A stretch of 64,000 bases of DNA from Arthrobacter sp. ERGS1:01 (GCF_001281315.1 NZ_CP012479.1:3100001-3164000); one strand, 5' to 3'; positions 17,513 through 26,223 are shown, counted from the first letter of the stretch. Program-made: numbers and translations. The notes: generated by a model from the letters alone, not told the origin.

Positions 17513-17797
17513 CCCGGACCATTCAAAACGGTTGGGTGAACAGACGGGATTGGGAGAAGTTCATGGATGGAATACTTCCAGGCCTCGGGCATGTTCGATG
17601 AGTCCGCTACTTCTACCAAAACGCCGGAATCCTCGGGACGAAGTAACCGAGGGAGTGGTTACTTCCCCGTGTCCTGGCCACAGAAACGTGACTCTCCTAG
17701 CCTATGGAGCAAGGTACCACCGCTATTTCTCCCCTGGCAGGCAGTACCTTTCACCCCTCAGCTACACCGCCAGAATGACGCCTCCATAGAAATCCAA
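17513..17797. other. Intergenic stretch between two CPBP genes
   Basis: Short overlapping frames only; none has a credible start or a known pattern. It ends in the terminator at 17798-17837. Confidence 0.4.
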
Positions 17798-17837
17798 GAA
17801 AAGGCCCGGCCGAGAACATCTCCGCCGGGCCCTTTTC
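17798..17837. terminator. Bidirectional terminator between convergent CPBP genes
   Basis: AAAAGGCCCGGC pairs with GCCGGGCCCTTTT (one bulged C); A-run and T-run on the two sides allow termination in both directions. Confidence 0.75.
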
Positions 17838-17908
17838 ATGGATCCCAGGCATGTTTTGCGACCTGGAACACCGGGTCTATTTCGAGCCCTTGAGCTCCTC
17901 AGCTGGCG

Positions 17909-18694
17909 CTAGCTGGCCACCCCTGCTGCGCCGGCTGCAATGAGCGCGAAAGTGAACGTGCTCCAGTCATTGAGGATGTGAGCGCCCGTGGAGACGAGGA
18001 TGTTTTTAGTCCTCATGTAGGCGAGGGTCAGGACAAGCCGGGCGGCGCCAATGATCAGGAAGGCCTGTGCAAAGTTCCAACCATAAGTCGGCAAGTGTGC
18101 TGCCCCGAACCATGCTGCCGTGATCAACCAGGCCAGAATGACGGAGGTGTTCCTAGAGAGCTTTGCTTTGGTGAAGAGCAGATACATGACAGCCAGGAAG
18201 GGCAGGATCGTGAAGATTTCCTCGCCGAAGAGCTGAATGCCCGTTCCGACATAGAAAGAGATTATTTGGATCGGCCCGCCGTCAATAAGACCATTGGTTG
18301 CGGGGTTGGCGTTGGCCCCGAAGACGGCCATGACGATCAGGCCGACCACTGAGGAGACGGCAAGGTTCAAAAGCCAGAAGACAACCATGTTCAGGTAGTC
18401 CACGCCCGTGAGCTTTTTAAACAGGGACTTCCAATAGCGGCCGGTGAACCCAATGAACACTGCCAGGGGAATGGCCGGAAACAGAATTCGCGGTACGAGT
18501 GATTGGAGGTCATTGCTGGCTGGGTAAAAGAGCAACGCTGCGAAGCCGACCGCGCAAGCAAGAATGATTACACCCCACTTCCAGCCCGCCACCTCAACGG
18601 GTTCGCCGTCATAGTAGGGGAAGTCGCGACCGTCGGCCCGCTCGATCAGGCGTCCAAATCTCTTCTTGGTCGGCGCAGTTGCTTCAGTTGCCAT
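17909..18694 (-). CDS. CPBP-family membrane protein, divergent active site
   Basis: A 262-residue membrane protein with a 35-residue cytoplasmic leader and about eight hydrophobic segments. It has the CPBP layout: Glu158-Glu159 in FGEEIF, WFGAAHLPTYG with His200 and HILNDW with His239. However, the Arg of the canonical EExxxR motif is not present (EEIFTI), so the enzyme may be specialised or inactive. Its ATG at 18694 follows AAGGAG at five bases. It is unlike the convergent CPBP protein in sequence, so the pair is not a recent duplication. A role in immunity to a peptide toxin is plausible but unproven. Confidence 0.8.
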   Translation of the reverse strand: MATEATAPTKKRFGRLIERADGRDFPYYDGEPVEVAGWKWGVIILACAVGFAALLFYPASNDLQSLVPRILFPAIPLAVFIGFTGRYWKSLFKKLTGVDYLNMVVFWLLNLAVSSVVGLIVMAVFGANANPATNGLIDGGPIQIISFYVGTGIQLFGEEIFTILPFLAVMYLLFTKAKLSRNTSVILAWLITAAWFGAAHLPTYGWNFAQAFLIIGAARLVLTLAYMRTKNILVSTGAHILNDWSTFTFALIAAGAAGVAS

Positions 18695-19128
18695 CAAGGC
18701 TCCTTAATAGGGTCTAGGTAGTGCAGCCCGGGCTTGTGCGCTCACAGACTAATTCAAGAAAATACTAGAACCAATTTGAATAATCCATCCAAGAAGTGAA
18801 TTTGTGGCCAATCACATGCACAAGTATGGATCGGCAGATTCGTGCCCTCATGACCTCTCCCGACGACAAGGATCAAAGTGTGCTTGCGTCCAGTTTGTTC
18901 TGATGCCAGCCACCGAACGAGCAACCCTGCGAGCTCGCGTGCCGTAGAGGGTTCGTTTGCGGGCAGCCGGGTGCTTCTTTTTCACTTCCGGGTTCCGAGG
19001 TCTAACGTCGCGAAGGTCGACCCGTCATACGGGACGGTTCGGCGGCGCCTATTTGGGGCACCCCTTGCGGGACGAAGGTGAAAGTTTAGGCCGGACTCTG
19101 GTTCCTTTATCAGGGTATGAACCGAGTA
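18695..19128. other. Intergenic stretch with an inverted copy of the 16.1-kb motif
   Basis: No gene recognised in about 430 bases. CGTCATACGGGACG at 19022-19035 is the inverse of the motif at 16103-16116, so the two copies bracket both CPBP genes. Confidence 0.4.
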
Positions 19129-19482
19129 CTACGGTTGATAGTCCTCAAATTCCCAGTAGCCCAATCTACTCAATTGTTCTGCGACCTCGCTCCACGTCGG
19201 TCCTTGGCAGGCCTCCACACGGCCGACAATATATGAACGAATGCGTTGCCAATTGAAACCGTCCGCAATGAGATGATGCCGTCCGTTCCAAATACCGTCG
19301 CGGGCAACCAGCTCGTTAATCCAGGCCGTGCTGCACACCGTAATATCGAAGGATTCCTCCCCAGGCTCTCCTGCAGGTCCAGCCAAGAGCCTAATGCCCA
19401 CGGACCAGCTCTCTTCTATGGGCCGCCAAGCGTCCAGGTCATCGATCGAAGTGCTCGACAACGAACGCATTTCAGCTCTCAT
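19129..19482 (-). CDS. Imm8-family immunity protein
   Basis: A 117-residue soluble protein matching the Imm8 pattern of polymorphic-toxin immunity proteins: an N-terminal RSLSSTSIDDLDAW-like opening, a central GPAGEPGEESFDITVC strand pair, and a C-terminal tail of two amphipathic helices around WSEVAEQLSRLGYWEF. Such proteins bind and neutralise a cognate toxin domain. The start at 19482 is preferred to longer in-frame ATGs because GGGGAT precedes it and it matches the family N-terminus. No toxin gene is next to it, so it is an orphan antidote or the leftover of a lost toxin-immunity pair. Confidence 0.65.
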   Translation of the reverse strand: MRAEMRSLSSTSIDDLDAWRPIEESWSVGIRLLAGPAGEPGEESFDITVCSTAWINELVARDGIWNGRHHLIADGFNWQRIRSYIVGRVEACQGPTWSEVAEQLSRLGYWEFEDYQP

Positions 19483-19747
19483 CAGTCCATCCCCGTAATA
19501 CCCAAGTGCACATTGCCGCTTGGCCCTGCGCATAGTCTGTCCTTCAACCTAGCTTTCGAAACTAGCCCGGGGTTTACCTAGTTACGGCTTCCAGGGTGGT
19601 GCCGTAACTCTACAAGTTCATCGGCGCCCGCAGAGCGTTCCCCCAATTTCCTACGCGGGCCCCCGAAATTGGATGGATTCCAAGCGATCTGCTCGAACGA
19701 TTGCGTGCGGGTGTATGGCGCCACATCAGTCGTGCTTGACCGCCCTG

Positions 19748-20581
19748 TCATAGGCCCATGGTTCGCAGTTCGAAACTGTTCGGCACATACGCTGTGCCGG
19801 CCGTGGCATTCTTGCAGTCCGGTCCGGAGAGTAAGACGTGTCGACCCCCGTCGGCGAGTATCCAAAGGTTCAAGGCTTGCCCCGCCGAGGGAACGCTTGG
19901 CCACGGGCCATGGCCAGGGTAGGCCAATTCGAAGATTTGGGGTGTTCCGCTCAGGTCCGGCGCCTGCAGAGTCAGCTGGGTCGTGCTCTTGACCACGGTT
20001 CGCTGGAGAACGCTGGGGGCCAACTGTCGCCACTGTCCTCTGCCGGTCAGGGTTCGGAGATTGCGGTAGCTGGAAACGCTCAACCACAGAAACGCGCCAG
20101 CCATACTCAGCCAGAGCGCGTCAGTGAACGCGAAGATATAGGGCAGGTTCCTTTGAAATCTGTCCAGGCCGACAATCAAGACGTGAGAGGAATCGATCGG
20201 GTCCACACTGGCGGTGACGGTCGTCGCCGGCGCGGGCATCCCGGCACAGGTGGAAGCCGGATCGAAAGTGGCCGTGTGTTGCTGTCCGTCCAAGGTGAAC
20301 CGCAGTCCCAGGCCACAGTGATCTCCCCTGGAGTAGTAAGGGTGCTGGCCGGTCACAACCGCTGGGACGCTGATGAACCCGCCCCAATAAGGTCTGGTGA
20401 TTGAACCGAATTCGAACAACGAGCCCAGCAGCACGACGGCGAATACGGTCACGGCCAGCACGGCACGCCTCTGGAGGCGCCGGCGTAGGCGAGACCCATC
20501 CCACACAGGTGCCGATTCCGGGGAGAGGGCGATGGCGGGCAGCTGCAGCCCATCGGGGAGCTGTACGGTTTCCGGTTGCAT
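19748..20581 (-). CDS. Membrane protein of unknown function with two transmembrane segments
   Basis: Not recognised. A 277-residue protein with an arginine-rich stretch (about residues 31-38) followed by a hydrophobic segment (AVLAVTVFAVVLLGSLF), an extracytoplasmic region of about 95 residues with two cysteines and DUF3592-like beta character, a second hydrophobic segment (AFTDALWLSMAGAFLWLSV) and a C-terminal soluble domain. GGGGGA precedes the ATG at 20581, with further ATGs at 20584 and 20596. It lies upstream of the Imm8 gene on the same strand with a 265-base gap, so a functional link is uncertain. Confidence 0.6.
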   Translation of the reverse strand: MQPETVQLPDGLQLPAIALSPESAPVWDGSRLRRRLQRRAVLAVTVFAVVLLGSLFEFGSITRPYWGGFISVPAVVTGQHPYYSRGDHCGLGLRFTLDGQQHTATFDPASTCAGMPAPATTVTASVDPIDSSHVLIVGLDRFQRNLPYIFAFTDALWLSMAGAFLWLSVSSYRNLRTLTGRGQWRQLAPSVLQRTVVKSTTQLTLQAPDLSGTPQIFELAYPGHGPWPSVPSAGQALNLWILADGGRHVLLSGPDCKNATAGTAYVPNSFELRTMGL

Positions 20582-20596
20582 CATCCCCCACGTCAT

Positions 20597-20970
20597 TGGT
20601 GTGGCATCAGTTTAGGCGCAGTCTGAGGCATGAGCCTCGTGACACGGTGTCGTGGGCTGGGAGTAAGACAAGGAGATCAACGCTGACGCTGCCGATGCTT
20701 AGGCTTGGCCGTTAGGTTGACGGTACAGATCTGCCCGACACGGTGCCCGCCGACCGTTCCCCTGCGGGCGGAGCGGTCGCCGATGCTTCACGTTTCCAGA
20801 TGATTCTTCGTCGACCCTTGGGGTGGGCTGCCATTGTAAAATCAAGGATTCATTCCTATGCCCGGCGGTGCCAAGCCGTCTTTGGACGATAGTCGATTGT
20901 TTGTCTGGCACCGGGTCCAATAGGTCGGCGGTTTGCGAGACGCTCGTCGAGTTCTGGGCGTGAACTTATA
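20597..20970. other. Intergenic stretch, no gene seen
   Basis: Only short frames without start signals; no repeats or motifs recognised. Confidence 0.4.
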
Positions 20971-21246
20971 TCAACGGCGGGCTTTCGATAAGCGATGCAG
21001 GAGTGATGGCCGAATAAAGAGAACACCCAGAGCAAGCCCGACAACCGCCAGAAGTACTCCTAGAACAACGGGCACCGCCAGTCCGGAAGCCATTCCTACT
21101 ACTCCATCAGCAATCATCACCGCAGCTCCAAAGGCACCCAAGCCTAAGCCGACTATTCGTGAACGACGCGCAATGGCCGGGGCTAGCCGGAATAAGACGA
21201 AGATGGCCGGAAACGTCACCATAGCGACAGATAGTAGTGGACCCAT
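20971..21246 (-). CDS. Small three-segment membrane protein
   Basis: Not recognised. A 91-residue, very hydrophobic protein with three probable membrane helices (residues about 4-24, 30-52, 56-78) and a short basic tail. The ribosome site is weak. The amphipathic loop RLAPAIARRSR between helices 1 and 2 and the regular helix spacing support a real gene, but chance hydrophobic frames occur in such DNA. Confidence 0.4.
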   Translation of the reverse strand: MGPLLSVAMVTFPAIFVLFRLAPAIARRSRIVGLGLGAFGAAVMIADGVVGMASGLAVPVVLGVLLAVVGLALGVLFIRPSLLHRLSKARR

Positions 21247-21837
21247 AGCTCACATTCTCGCACGAGGATCAAAAGACGACTCCGGGCGATCAGAGTCTAC
21301 GGACCGCAGGGTGCAACCAGGTGGACCGGGAATTGCGTCCCGCTGAGGGTTCCCCTTCCGGGCACGTACACGGGGAGCCACCTTGCTTCAAAGGCATGAA
21401 CCCGTAGCCGTTCGACGATCGCTTCGGGGGACCGTTTCCAATCCGAAGCCGCCGATAGAGGCTGGCCTGGCAATGCCGCCGACGCGCCGCCCGGAACTCA
21501 CTTGCCGCCATTTTCGACACCAACCCTCCAACGAGAATCCCCGTCAAGTGCTTTGACTGCCCACTCCACACTCCTTCATCTGCCACCGGCTCTTCATCGT
21601 GACGGCCACCACATAGGCAGTCTTGACCAAGAGACCCGCCAACAACCTTCTGCCCGCAAAAGCCTCACACGTTTTGCACCCAAGCACCGGCCGTCTCGCC
21701 CGAAATATTCTTCAGTCATGCCGTTTAGCCGCTCAAACGCCATGAACATGTATGCAGAAGAAAGAGGGAACCAAATATGACGGCAGCAGGCAAGATTTTG
21801 AGTGCAGACCACTCTCCCATTGGGGACGGTCCCGCAC
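21247..21837. other. Intergenic stretch, no gene seen
   Basis: About 590 bases with no recognisable coding frame ahead of the relaxase remnant. It may contain eroded mobile-element DNA. Confidence 0.35.
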
Positions 21838-22002
21838 ATGACCATGACCATGTCCATTGCCCGGTTGTCAGCCGAGGCCGGAGTGAAGTTTCTACCCAAG
21901 ACGACAGCGCATGGAGACATGAGCATTCGGGACTTGACGGACTACTACACAAAGTCAGGGAACTCGCCCGGCGTCTGGCTAGGTGCTGGGCTCGAAAGCA
22001 TC
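21838..22002 (+). pseudogene. N-terminal fragment of a MobF (TrwC/TraA) relaxase
   Basis: The frame reads MSIARLSAEAG, then DLTDYYTKSGNSPGVWLG, about 55 residues in all. This is the very N-terminus of conjugative relaxases of the TrwC/TraA type (MTxSIxxLxAGxGY ... YYxxxGxxPGxWxGxG). Similarity ends at LGAGLESI, after which the reading frame carries unrelated residues; the catalytic tyrosines and histidine triad are missing. It marks an older conjugative element, or a lost transfer gene of this one. Confidence 0.65.
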
Positions 22003-22141
22003 AACCTCCATTCTCATCGCTGCGGACAACGAAACGGTGCGCATCGTGAACCAGCAGGCCCAATCCGACCGCAGAAAGGCTCTGCTGGACTCAAAGCGTG
22101 TCATTTCCGTGTCGTTGGGCCAAAAATGGGCAAACAAAAAT

Positions 22142-22175
22142 CCCTCTGAGCTGCGGCTTACTGCAGCTCAGAGGG
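22142..22175. terminator. Strong hairpin between relaxase remnant and HTH gene
   Basis: Perfect 13-bp stem (CCCTCTGAGCTGC with its complement) around an 8-base loop. The T-rich side is on the minus strand (ATTTTTGTTTG), so it would stop leftward transcription. Confidence 0.6.
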
Positions 22176-22243
22176 GTAATGGGGTGGGGGTCCTACATTT
22201 CTACTCAAAACATTCCACCGACTCCGTCAAACTTGGAACCCTG

Positions 22244-22621
22244 ATGAGGAAGATTGGCGGGAGACCACGTCGCAAGCGAGTCGAATCCCCTATCCCTCAG
22301 CGAATCCGTCATCTCACAAACGAACAGTCGACTAAACTCATTGCCGACTACCAAGCCCGTATGCCAGTCAAGGACATCGCGACCAAGTTCAACCTCCACC
22401 CGAGCAGCGTCACCCTGCACCTAAAATCCCATGGCGTGCCACCACGCAGGTATGGCCTAGATCCGCGGCATATCCCAGAAGCCGCCAAGCTCTATGAACA
22501 AGGAGCTTCGCTCAAAGCGGTCGGCGAACGGTTTGGGGCTGACAAGGAGACTGTTCGAAAGCGTCTAGTGGAGGCAGGAGTGCAGATGCGATCCGCTTTC
22601 AATCACACGGTCCATGACTGA
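22244..22621 (+). CDS. Tandem helix-turn-helix protein
   Basis: A 125-residue basic protein with two successive HTH units of the Hin/resolvase type: LIADYQARMPVKDIATKF followed by HPSSVTLHLKSHGV, and AAKLYEQGASLKAVGERF followed by DKETVRKRLVEAGV. The N-terminus is rich in arginine and lysine (GGRPRRKRVE). Similar double-HTH proteins occur in actinobacterial genomic islands and on plasmids, and probably bind DNA at the element's own sites. The start at 22244 is the first ATG after a strong hairpin; the ribosome site is weak. Function otherwise unknown. Confidence 0.6.
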   Translation: MRKIGGRPRRKRVESPIPQRIRHLTNEQSTKLIADYQARMPVKDIATKFNLHPSSVTLHLKSHGVPPRRYGLDPRHIPEAAKLYEQGASLKAVGERFGADKETVRKRLVEAGVQMRSAFNHTVHD

Positions 22622-22625
22622 AAGC

Positions 22626-23106
22626 CTAGGGTTTACCGGCCAACGCGAGCACCCTATTGATTGCATCCAACAAAATCATTGGAGGCGTCCCTGTCGCCCG
22701 CACTGTCGCAGATCGATAACCCATTTGGTTCTTTTGGAGCACAACACCTGACTCAGATTCCAAAGCGGTGCATGCAGCCACCCACTCAGGCCATTCGGAT
22801 TCCAAAAGAGCCTCAAGATGATCGTCTAGAATAGCGACATTCTCGGTTGTCTGCTGTGTCGGAAAATCGACCTCGGGCAGTCCGAAGTACTTCAGCAGCT
22901 TCTTGTTGGCTGAAACGTGGCCGATTCGTTCTACGTTGATCTTGGCGACGGGTCTGTTTTTTCGCGATGGCCCGGGCTTCAAAACCTCCATCACCGTCAA
23001 AGATAACATACACGGGTACACCAAGACTCGTGAGAATCGCGTGCGGGAGGGTGATGCTCGTTTTGCCGCCCATGTCTACAACGGCGACACCCCACACCGC
23101 AAGGTT
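22626..23106 (-). pseudogene. Frameshifted TOPRIM fragment of an OLD-family nuclease
   Basis: Two minus-strand frames carry consecutive pieces of the C-terminal TOPRIM domain of OLD (overcoming lysogenisation defect) nucleases. The first, 23106 to about 22957, has VVDMGGKTSITLPHAIL and VYVIFDGDGGFE with the acidic metal-binding residues. The second, 22957 to 22626, has KKLLKYFGLPEVDFPTQQ and LLESEWPEW. A single-base shift near 22957 joins them. The ATPase half of the protein is missing completely. OLD nucleases act in phage defence, so this is the residue of a lost defence gene. Confidence 0.7.
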
Positions 23107-23108
23107 AC

Positions 23109-23483
23109 CGATATGCGGCCGCGGTCGTAGATGACGGACGCTTCTACATGAACTCAACGACTTGGGAATTTTGGATTGTTGGAGACAAGATTCCAAATTC
23201 GGCGAAAATGAAGACCAACAAGGCTGGAGTTATCCAGGTAGCAACCGCTAAGTACCCCGTCACTATTAGAGCCGTCGCGTGGAACCAGATAATCCAAAAA
23301 GCTCGACACCGATTGAAGTTCGTGAAAAACGCCATGGCATGTAGAACGACCATAGAGTCCTCAATGAAGCACCTCACCGAAAAGCATGGACAATTTCTAC
23401 CTGCATCCAAGATCGAAGAAGGGGCCGCCTACCCCCGCAAATCGGCTGCTCTGGGCGCAGGACACGACCAAAGCATATGCTAG
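23109..23483 (+). pseudogene. C-terminal fragment resembling HSP90/sacsin-like ATPase defence proteins
   Basis: An open frame without its own start reads AAAVVDDGRFYM, then WEFWIVGDKIPNSA and later ARHRLKFVKNAM. This recalls the conserved C-terminus of large HSP90/sacsin-like ATPase proteins found in defence islands, where a 'WxFxVVG' segment is followed by 'W.eii.dAehRlkfv'. Upstream homology stops at the exact point where the antisense OLD fragment begins (about 23107), so two gene fragments have been joined head to head. The assignment is from memory of the motif, with moderate certainty. Confidence 0.4.
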
Positions 23484-23492
23484 TCAGTCGTG

Positions 23493-24017
23493 TTAGCTCC
23501 CCGGATTCATTGTGGTTACAAGCCAATCAGCAACCTCGAGGGCGGCTTGACAATAGTCGAGTGATTTACGAACCGTCACTCCTTCATTTTGGCCATGCGC
23601 AATGGAATTCCTTTGGCCAACCATGTGCTTTATCATCAAGTTCAGTCGCTCATCTTCAGCGGCAAGTTGAGATTCAAGAACCGATCCCCATTCGCCTTTG
23701 AATTTTGCAACCTGCCCTACAAGCGTTTTCGGCCAAGGATTAGATCCGCGCTTGAGGCCAGACTTAACATATGAGATTACGCTCGGGTCAGCCCGAGATT
23801 CCACATATCCTGCAATGCATTCATCAAGAGTGAACTCCAGGTGCCCCGCGGAGCGCACAACGAGAAAACGCGCCAACTGCCGCTGCATTTCCTCGAGATC
23901 TATCAATTCAGCAGTTGCAACCCTAATGTCGACCAAATTTCGAAGCTCAACTAATCGATTTCTACTGGTTTGCATGGCTAATGTCGGCCAAGCATTGCCT
24001 GTACTATTTCGAGGCAT
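23493..24017 (-). CDS. HEPN-domain protein (RiboL-PSP/MAE_28990-like), probable RNase effector
   Basis: A 174-residue all-helical protein. The HEPN RNase motif RNSIAH (Rx4H) lies at residues 136-141, followed by helices that end in a DYCQAALEVADWLV segment. HEPN proteins with this motif are usually metal-independent RNases in toxin-antitoxin or abortive-infection systems. Its ATG overlaps the TAA of the DUF262 gene (TAATG), so translation is coupled. The pairing suggests DUF262 senses or regulates and HEPN executes. Base composition is clearly richer in A+T than the flanks, a sign of transfer. Confidence 0.75.
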   Translation of the reverse strand: MPRNSTGNAWPTLAMQTSRNRLVELRNLVDIRVATAELIDLEEMQRQLARFLVVRSAGHLEFTLDECIAGYVESRADPSVISYVKSGLKRGSNPWPKTLVGQVAKFKGEWGSVLESQLAAEDERLNLMIKHMVGQRNSIAHGQNEGVTVRKSLDYCQAALEVADWLVTTMNPGS

Positions 24018-25126
24018 TAGAACTGAGAAAATATTCTGATCGCCTCGGCAACTCGAGCCTTCACACGATCCTCGTGCGAGGTTGACTCACTAATCAATTC
24101 ACCGAAAGTTTCATTTGATTTTATTTCAGCAACTCCGAAAGCTACCTCTGAAACTGAAATTTCTCCAGATAATAACCTCGTCATCAGTCCAATGAACAGC
24201 GCATCGGTTTGGGAAGTATTCACCTGAGACGATTCACGACGCAACGCTTGGCTCCCAACCGCTGAGTCGAGAAGTGCCGCCGCCTTCAGGAATAGATCTC
24301 CCGCAGCGAGCAAGTCAGCTCCACACTCCTTCTTATGTTTCGTGCAGAAGGTATTCAGAAATGACTTTAGAGGTGCTACATAATCGTTACTGTCAACATA
24401 TAGCGCAAGAATCCTCAATACAAGTTCTTGGTCTCGGATTCGTGAACTTGATTTTCCGTAGAGATTTCTCCAAGACCGGTCCTGATTGAGTGTCTCTAAA
24501 TAGTCGATCAGCTGTCCAGCATAGAGCGCGACACGAATTTCATGAGCTGTCAGTTGCGTTCCGCCAGAGTTCAATCGCTCAAATATTTGATAGACGGCCT
24601 CCAACCTCTCGGGAGTATCTCCCGCATCTACAATAGTTGCCTGAATAAAGGCGTTATCAAGAGTTCGTCGCAGCTCGTCTGGCAAAGTATCGTAAGTTAG
24701 CCCTTTGAATTTCTCAGCAACATTTCGAAGTGAATAAATTCGATTTTGGAATTTTCCTGCATAAAAGTATTGAATAGTCTTCAGTCGTTGTTGACCATCA
24801 AGAACAAGGTATGACCTATTGCTCTGGCGGATAAGGAAAATTCCAGGAATTGGATAACCAAGGAGCATCGACTCGATGAATTTATCCATTTGACGTCGAT
24901 TCCATACAAAATTTCGCTGGAATCCTGAAGTCTCAATCTCTTCATCATGATGCCCAAAATTGGGGATGATGATGTCTCGCTGCCGCAACCGACGGTTAAG
25001 CCCGTCAACGTCAAAATCCTGACCGGAGTATACGATCGGTTCGATCAGCGGGGTGGCTTCTTCCATGTCCTCAAGCTCTTCGTCGCTGAGTTCGAAGACT
25101 TCGCTGTCCCTTGTTGATTCTGTCAT
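24017..25126 (-). CDS. DUF262-domain protein (GmrSD/ParB-like N-terminal domain)
   Basis: A 369-residue protein with a DUF262 domain. The nucleotide-hydrolysis motif VLDGQQRLKTI lies at residues 108-118, and FERLNSGGTQLTAHEIR at 182-198 is the second family hallmark. An acidic leader (residues 8-30) precedes it. DUF262 proteins include the GmrS part of modified-DNA restriction enzymes and several stand-alone phage-defence proteins; there is no DUF1524 nuclease here, and the partner HEPN gene probably supplies the effector. Divergent from the NaeI-like gene across 164 bases. Length and motifs are intact, so the gene looks functional. Confidence 0.85.
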   Translation of the reverse strand: MTESTRDSEVFELSDEELEDMEEATPLIEPIVYSGQDFDVDGLNRRLRQRDIIIPNFGHHDEEIETSGFQRNFVWNRRQMDKFIESMLLGYPIPGIFLIRQSNRSYLVLDGQQRLKTIQYFYAGKFQNRIYSLRNVAEKFKGLTYDTLPDELRRTLDNAFIQATIVDAGDTPERLEAVYQIFERLNSGGTQLTAHEIRVALYAGQLIDYLETLNQDRSWRNLYGKSSSRIRDQELVLRILALYVDSNDYVAPLKSFLNTFCTKHKKECGADLLAAGDLFLKAAALLDSAVGSQALRRESSQVNTSQTDALFIGLMTRLLSGEISVSEVAFGVAEIKSNETFGELISESTSHEDRVKARVAEAIRIFSQF

Positions 25127-25290
25127 TTTAATCTTCCTTGCGGCGCGGACTCACTTGCCAATATACACAACGACGCAACTCCGTTCGACCAATTGTGGCC
25201 CATGTTCTGGTCGGACTAGTTGTCTGTCGACGACGTCCGTCTCGGATCGGTGAATTCATGTCTGCATCGAAGTCAGAATAGAGTGACCTA

Positions 25291-26223
25291 ATGTTGCCTT
25301 TTTCCTTAGAACGCGATGCCGAGTCCGTCGACCCTGACCTAGATGCAGTTCTCGGCTGGTTCCGGCAAGCGGATCCGGATGGCTCCCGCATGGCACGCGT
25401 CTTCCGGGAAACCTTCGACCAGCTCTATGATGGTCAGCGCACAGGGCGCTACCGCTGGGATCAGCTCTACAAGACAGAGAAGACCCACTACGGCACCCTC
25501 ATCGAGATCAACCTCCAACGCGAGTTCAAATTCGAGGACGGCCTCGTCATGGACTACAAGATTGCTGGCCATGAGATTGACTGCAAGTACTCGGCCTCGG
25601 CCCAGTGGATGCTCCCGCCAGAGAGCATCGATCACCTCATACTTGGCTCCGTCGCCAGCGACGTGAAGTCCACCTGGAGCATTGGAGTTGTCCGGGCGAC
25701 ACCGGAGAACCGCAACGTTGGCACGAATCGGGACATGAAAGGTAGCCTGAACGCGCTCGGCAAGTCGCGAATTCGGTGGCTTTTCAAGGACGCCCCCATG
25801 CAGCCCAACATCCTCTTACAGCTGCCCGAGGATCAAGTTGCACGCATTTTTGCGCCCAAGAGTGGCCAGGCGCGCGTCAACGAACTTTTCCGGATCGCCA
25901 CCAACATGCGGATTTCTCGGAACATCATCGCCACCGTGGCTCAACAGAACGACTTCATGAAACGCGTGCGGGAAAACGGCGGTGCCCGAAGCACCCTTCG
26001 TACCGAGGGCTACCTCATCCTCGGCGGCGACTACTCAGCGCAAACGGCTGTTGCCCGAGCAGTTGGCTGCGTTGTGCCTGAACCTGGCGAGCTCGTCAGT
26101 GTTCGAGTCGGCCCAGTGGACTACGTGGTGGAAAATTCCGTAGAGCTCGACGGCCAGCTCTGGCGAAGGATTGAACATGGCCATGCTTCGACGGCAGCTG
26201 CGCCGAAAGTGATCAGCCAGTGA
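25291..26223 (+). CDS. NaeI-like type II restriction endonuclease
   Basis: A 310-residue close relative of NaeI, which cuts GCCGGC and needs a second, effector site. The catalytic set of NaeI (Glu70, Asp86, Asp95, Lys97) is present with a constant offset of two: Glu72 in LIEINLQREF, Asp88, Asp97 and Lys99 in the DCK motif. The N-terminal DQLYDGQRTGR and DQLYKTEKTH segments and the C-terminal NIIATVAQQNDFMKRVRENGGARS DNA-binding domain also match. Leu45 corresponds to NaeI Leu43, the residue whose change to Lys gives topoisomerase activity, so restriction activity is expected. The stop overlaps the GTG of the HNH gene. Recognition of GCCGGC is likely but should be tested. Confidence 0.9.
   Translation: MLPFSLERDAESVDPDLDAVLGWFRQADPDGSRMARVFRETFDQLYDGQRTGRYRWDQLYKTEKTHYGTLIEINLQREFKFEDGLVMDYKIAGHEIDCKYSASAQWMLPPESIDHLILGSVASDVKSTWSIGVVRATPENRNVGTNRDMKGSLNALGKSRIRWLFKDAPMQPNILLQLPEDQVARIFAPKSGQARVNELFRIATNMRISRNIIATVAQQNDFMKRVRENGGARSTLRTEGYLILGGDYSAQTAVARAVGCVVPEPGELVSVRVGPVDYVVENSVELDGQLWRRIEHGHASTAAAPKVISQ

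Noticed and set aside
23144..23410. Hydrophobic minus-strand frame
   Set aside because: Antisense of the HSP90-like C-terminal fragment; hydrophobicity arises from the reverse reading.
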